Positions 60,574-64,000 of a stretch of DNA of 64,000 nt are shown one piece after another. The notes under the pieces are model-generated. The model saw only the letters and a program-made list of their open reading frames with translations. It was not told where the DNA came from and searched no databases. Numbering within the stretch: position 1 is the stretch's first letter; the number at the start of each line of letters is the position of its first letter. Where the stretch lies: positions 145,001-209,000 of the forward strand of contig JAWRVZ010000042.1 of NCBI GenBank assembly GCA_037043235.1, given 5' to 3'. This stretch comes from Rhodeus uyekii (lineage: Eukaryota > Chordata > Actinopteri > Cypriniformes > Acheilognathidae). Both the position numbers and the translations under genes were made by a program.

Positions 60574-61308
60574 CTGAAAACAAGCAGAAGCTGCTTTAGT
60601 ACGACGCACACACACACACACAAAGGCACAAGACGGACGACTCCAGAAAACACGTCATTTCCAATTGCATTTCTGTACCGCGAACAGCATAACGATGCAT
60701 AAAGACGCACTTCAGAGCACGCTAGACCCCTGAAGATGACGGGCATCTGCCCGCGCTCCTGTTATTTAATGCAGCACACCGTAGGCAGCGTGAGGAACCG
60801 AAGACTTCCATGCTGTCATTAACATGCATGAATACACACGCTTCTGCCCACAAAGCCTTCGTCTTGACCACATGCTCCACATTCCACGCCAATGGAAGAG
60901 TCTGGGTAAACAAACTCCTACTACAGTCTAATAAACAAAGAAATTATGTATTACGCTCAATTAATAGCAGGATCACGGTTTGCGTCTGTGGGAGAAGGTC
61001 AGAGGTGAGTTTAGAGTATCTGTGACCCGGGCGACTGGTATCGTCAGCTTTGATTAATGAACATCTTCTTGGATTGAAGGTTATTTATTGATCTCCCACC
61101 CACATCCCCCCTGAGATCTCAAAGACGGTGTGTTGCATGTTTACGTTTGGAAAGGCCATTTCTCATTGCAGTGACACCGGCGCCACCTGCTGGAGAACTT
61201 CATTTACAGTCTTCAGCAGGAAAGCTGTCGCTCCTGTCTAGAACGTCAAAACACGAGGCCCACGGCGAGCTCGGTGCAGAAGTTTGAGTATGTAACTCGG
61301 AGCGTCAC
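60574..61308 (-). other. aebp2: aebp2 last intron (proposed)
   Basis: Starts GTGACG at 61308 and ends TTTTCAG at 60574. It holds a CA repeat near 60606-60622 and a strong CTCF-like motif (listed). No other exon is recognised in it. Confidence 0.5.
61180..61193 (-). promoter_or_regulatory. Candidate CTCF motif (reverse)
   Basis: On the minus strand CCAGCAGGTGGCGC matches the vertebrate CTCF core CCASYAGRKGGCRC with no mismatch. It lies in the proposed last intron of aebp2, 116 bases past the donor. Binding is not shown. Confidence 0.5.
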
Positions 61309-61422
61309 CTGTAAATGTTGGGGTCCAGCAGCACCGCTGTGTCCTGAGGAAGCTGGGAGAGGTGGACCACTTTGGTCTTCAGCTGGGGACGGTCACTCTC
61401 GCTGACCCAAGCATCTGGAAGT
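61309..61422 (-). CDS. aebp2: AEBP2, penultimate coding exon
   Basis: AEBP2 is a zinc-finger accessory subunit of Polycomb repressive complex 2 (PRC2.2, with JARID2) acting on chromatin in the nucleus. This 114-base exon encodes LPDAWVSESDRPQLKTK, then VVHLSQLPQDTAVLLDPNIY, nearly identical to the C-terminal region of vertebrate AEBP2, the part known to contact SUZ12 and RBBP4. The acceptor is TGCACAG with AG at 61424-61423; the exon starts with one base (A) that completes ATA (Ile) with the upstream exon. The donor is ACAG|GTGACG, leaving two bases for the next exon. Frame and family alignment are continuous. The zinc fingers are encoded further upstream, beyond the window. Confidence 0.95.
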
Positions 61423-63845
61423 CTGTGCACATCAGAAAGAGAGAGAAATATGGGTCATTTCTGCATTCAGAATAGCACAGCACAAACTAAAGCAGCATGG
61501 AGTGTGCACGTTCTGCATTGGCTGACCTGCTGCGTGTCAATTACATTATGCAACATAATATTCTATAGATTCTGTACCATGCTGAGCACATATAGCATTC
61601 AACAAAACCAGGGCATACTGCACAGTACACTATATTACAGATCCATACAATACAATGAATGCGCTGAACACATTGCATTGTGGGATATAGTATTCCATCC
61701 AACCAGAGCACACAGCATAGGACGTTTAATCTCCAATATAACAATTAAAACATTAAAACAGAATCTTATCTTACTTGGTCAAGGGCCATTTATATATATA
61801 AAACAAAGACAAAAAAATGCAATGAAATTATGCGTTATATCACAAAGTATATAACAAATGACATGTGAAAGTGACTTGCAACAGCTTCACATAACATTTG
61901 ACATTTTACAGACACTTTTATCCAAACCGACTTATTGCATTCAAGAAAACACACTGACATCCCTGGGAATCAAACCCATGACCTTGGTGTTGCAAGCGCC
62001 TCGCTCCATTCATAGTTCTTTCCTCTAGCTCAAACAGTAGAGTAACAGCATGAGTAGTATGCAGTAAAGGGTTCAGTCAGACACACTGGGCCGCTTTTCC
62101 ATCAGTTACAGCTCTTGCAAAAATGAACGAATACCACTGTGTATACAGTATGCAAGCACTATGCTAGTATTTAATTCATATAAATATTAGCATTTACCAG
62201 ATAGCACACATTCTCCTCCAAAACACATTTTACAATGAGATTATTAAAAATGCTTTTCTTTCCCCCCCTGCTGTTATTCCATGGAGGAGCCTTGTTTGGC
62301 TCCGGCTTGTTGTGGTGACCCAGAAATCCATTTTAAGCGTCTCCCGAGACGGCATCTTCTGTGTTATCGCTGAGCTGACAAACATTCCTCCAGCTCAGAT
62401 TGATGTCCGCATGCACACGGTCCCGTGAGGAGGCTTGCATGAGCGTCAAGGTATGCAAGGGTGCCAATTATCACAACATGGAGCATTTTAGCTGGCTGGG
62501 CATAACGCTGAAGTACAAGTGTGCAATTAGCAAAAAGGCTCATTTACCACAGACGTCGTTTTCTGGATAACAGCACTTTGCACATCAAGAGCGAAGCTAA
62601 GAATTCTCTGCATATACACTAAAGCTGATGAAATTACAAGGGGAATCTGGGAACGGTTACAGGTAACATGTTCAAAGGCAAAGCCATGGAAATTGTCTAA
62701 GCCATGGAAATGTTGAGAGAGGATACCGTTTAAAAAGTATTTGGGCTGGACAAACTTCAAAAGACAGTTTGTTTCCAGGTGGGTGGCGATTCACGCGGGC
62801 CAGCGCTCTTCAATCCATTAGACTTGACCCACATTGATCTGAATCTCAGTGCTCAGGTGGGTCTGATGAAACACCAGGACACAAGAACAACAGACGAGGA
62901 AGAAAAATGGATTTAGTGATACAGGAAGAGGAGAAAAGGGATCGAGAAACAAAAGTACTGTGAGAAACTGTATGATGGCACATTACCTATTATTTTTAGA
63001 TAAAATTCCCCAATGATTAACACTTGGCATGCCAAAGTCACATTGGTTCAGATACTGTATACAACGAGCTAAAGCTGATCTGCTATTTCTAGTGAGATGA
63101 ATGCAATGGAACCACAATTCCCTTTGTGGCTCATTTGATCAGAACAAAGTTTTTGTACAAAACTTCACAATACACAACAATCAGTCGTTAATAACGGCAT
63201 GAACACTGAAAACCATTTAACTAAAACGTTTGTGACAAATGCAGCATACTATTGTTTGAAACGCATTGGCAGGATCCAAATACGCACATTTGACTACTAT
63301 ATACTAGGGAAAAACAGTATGTGAAAGAGTATTGTGCCCAAATTCACAGCATTCATAAAACAGCAGGCAAAAAGCACCTACTATTTCCAGCAAGATCAGG
63401 AAATGCGCATCCAAAGGGCACTTCGCTATCCATGGGAAAGGAATTGTGAAGAGCAGTGAAGCGATGCAACCGACGCTGGAAGCTCACATTACAATAACAA
63501 CACGATGGACGCATTACAAACAGTATTACATTCATACTACATAGACCATGAGTTAAATACTTATTCAAAAGCCATTGTGTTGCATCCTCTAACTTTGTTT
63601 TAAATTGCATGCTAGCTGTTCACTCTGCACACAGTCAGAGTTCTTCTGTATTTGCACACGCTGGAGAGAGGAATGCTAAACTACTCCTTTGGGATTAATA
63701 ACATGGGATCAGTCTGTGACGTTCATCAGGTCACACATGTGTACGTGTGTGTGTGTGTGTTGGCCTCAGGTGGCTCTTGACTCATTTAAACGGCTGACAT
63801 TTAGCGCAGCGCCCTGAGGTGAGTGGTGCACTTTCATATACTCAC
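61423..63845 (-). other. aebp2: aebp2 intron
   Basis: It starts GTGAGT at 63845 and ends CACAG at 61423. Contents are non-coding DNA with a rearranged SINE (listed) and a short (GT)n near 63745-63760. The 160-codon plus-strand open frame at 61372-61854 is chance. Confidence 0.85.
61894..62045 (-). mobile_element. Rearranged tRNA-derived SINE in aebp2 intron
   Basis: The minus strand carries the B box (GGTTTGATTCC) and the tail (GGTTTGGATAAAAGTGTCTG). The A-box half, TAGCTCAAACAGTAGAG near 62026, is on the plus strand instead. So the copy is either 5'-inverted or two SINEs joined head to head. Confidence 0.65.
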
Positions 63846-63913
63846 ATGTCCTCCGGCGTCCAATGAAGCAGCACCTTCACCTTCCCAGAATCCTCCTTCC
63901 GCCTGGCGATCAC
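63846..63913 (-). CDS. aebp2: AEBP2, internal coding exon
   Basis: This 68-base exon encodes VIARRKEDSGKVKVLLHW followed by TPED and the first two bases of an Ile codon; vertebrate AEBP2 has the same segment with conservative changes (VIAKRKEDSGK...). The acceptor is TTCTTCTCATGCAG with AG at 63915-63914 and the donor is GACAT|GTGAGT, a consensus match. Joined to the 61309 exon it gives ...PEDILPDAW..., matching the family. Lys-to-Arg at position 4 and other substitutions are conservative. Upstream exons (zinc fingers and acidic N-terminus) lie beyond the right edge. Confidence 0.95.
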
Positions 63914-64000
63914 CTGCATGAGAAGAAGAGCATGAAAACTCGTTTATGGGTTAAATCCATGTTACATCTACTGGCTGTGTGCTTGTAAAAGAAACGGCTG
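63914..64000 (-). other. aebp2: aebp2 intron (partial)
   Basis: Pyrimidine-rich acceptor side of the intron preceding the 63846 exon; it continues beyond the window. Confidence 0.85.

Noticed and set aside
61372..61854. 160-codon plus-strand open frame overlapping the aebp2 exon
   Set aside because: Antisense to a confirmed exon and intron; no domain and no support.
1..64000. CRISPR arrays, operons, bacterial or phage systems
   Set aside because: The window is clearly vertebrate nuclear DNA with spliced genes, SINEs and eukaryotic transposons; the tandem arrays present lack the repeat-spacer pattern of CRISPR.

Overview
The window is AT-rich vertebrate genomic DNA with two protein-coding genes, both on the minus strand, at its two edges. 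It most likely comes from a teleost, probably a cyprinid. Several things point there: tRNA-derived SINEs with the teleost tail TTTGGATAAAAGCGTCTGC, many TA-flanked pogo/Tigger-like MITEs, a fold-back Tc1 derivative, interspersed repeat families I associate with cyprinid genomes, and dense microsatellites. The species call is inference; the protein calls are not.

Left edge (1-9300): a 263-codon, GC-rich exon (7944-8732, minus) encodes the N-terminal membrane region of a cGMP-inhibited phosphodiesterase 3, best read as pde3a exon 1. It ends in a phase-0 GT donor. Everything to its left is intron 1, and no second exon is recognisable there. The CpG-rich DNA to about 9300 should hold the 5' UTR and promoter.

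Right edge (about 58.9-64.0 kb): three exons of aebp2, the PRC2 accessory protein, lie on the minus strand at 63846-63913, 61309-61422 and a short terminal exon at 60561-60573, followed by a 3' UTR. The reading frame is continuous across all junctions. AEBP2 upstream of PDE3A in the same orientation is the arrangement on human chromosome 12p, which supports both assignments.

Middle (9.3-58.9 kb): about 50 kb of intergenic DNA in which I find no convincing gene. It holds a complete non-autonomous LTR element with two 321-bp LTRs that read as identical and an ATCAG target duplication (35848-37147). It also has four TA-flanked MITEs (one with relic transposase), a hAT-type MITE with 8-bp target duplication, a fold-back Tc1-like element and SINEs. 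Two arrays of a 46-bp minisatellite (39604-40130 and 57133-58268) carry two inverted CCAAT boxes per unit and arose inside members of one repeat family; other members in the window keep a single unit. A GATA-type tetranucleotide block lies at 14752-15169. A few repeat-poor islands could be conserved regulatory elements.

No new enzymatic or defence system is visible. The most interesting items are the young TRIM-like retroelement, the twin CCAAT arrays, the short aebp2 terminal exon and the PDE3 N-terminus that mixes 3A and 3B features.
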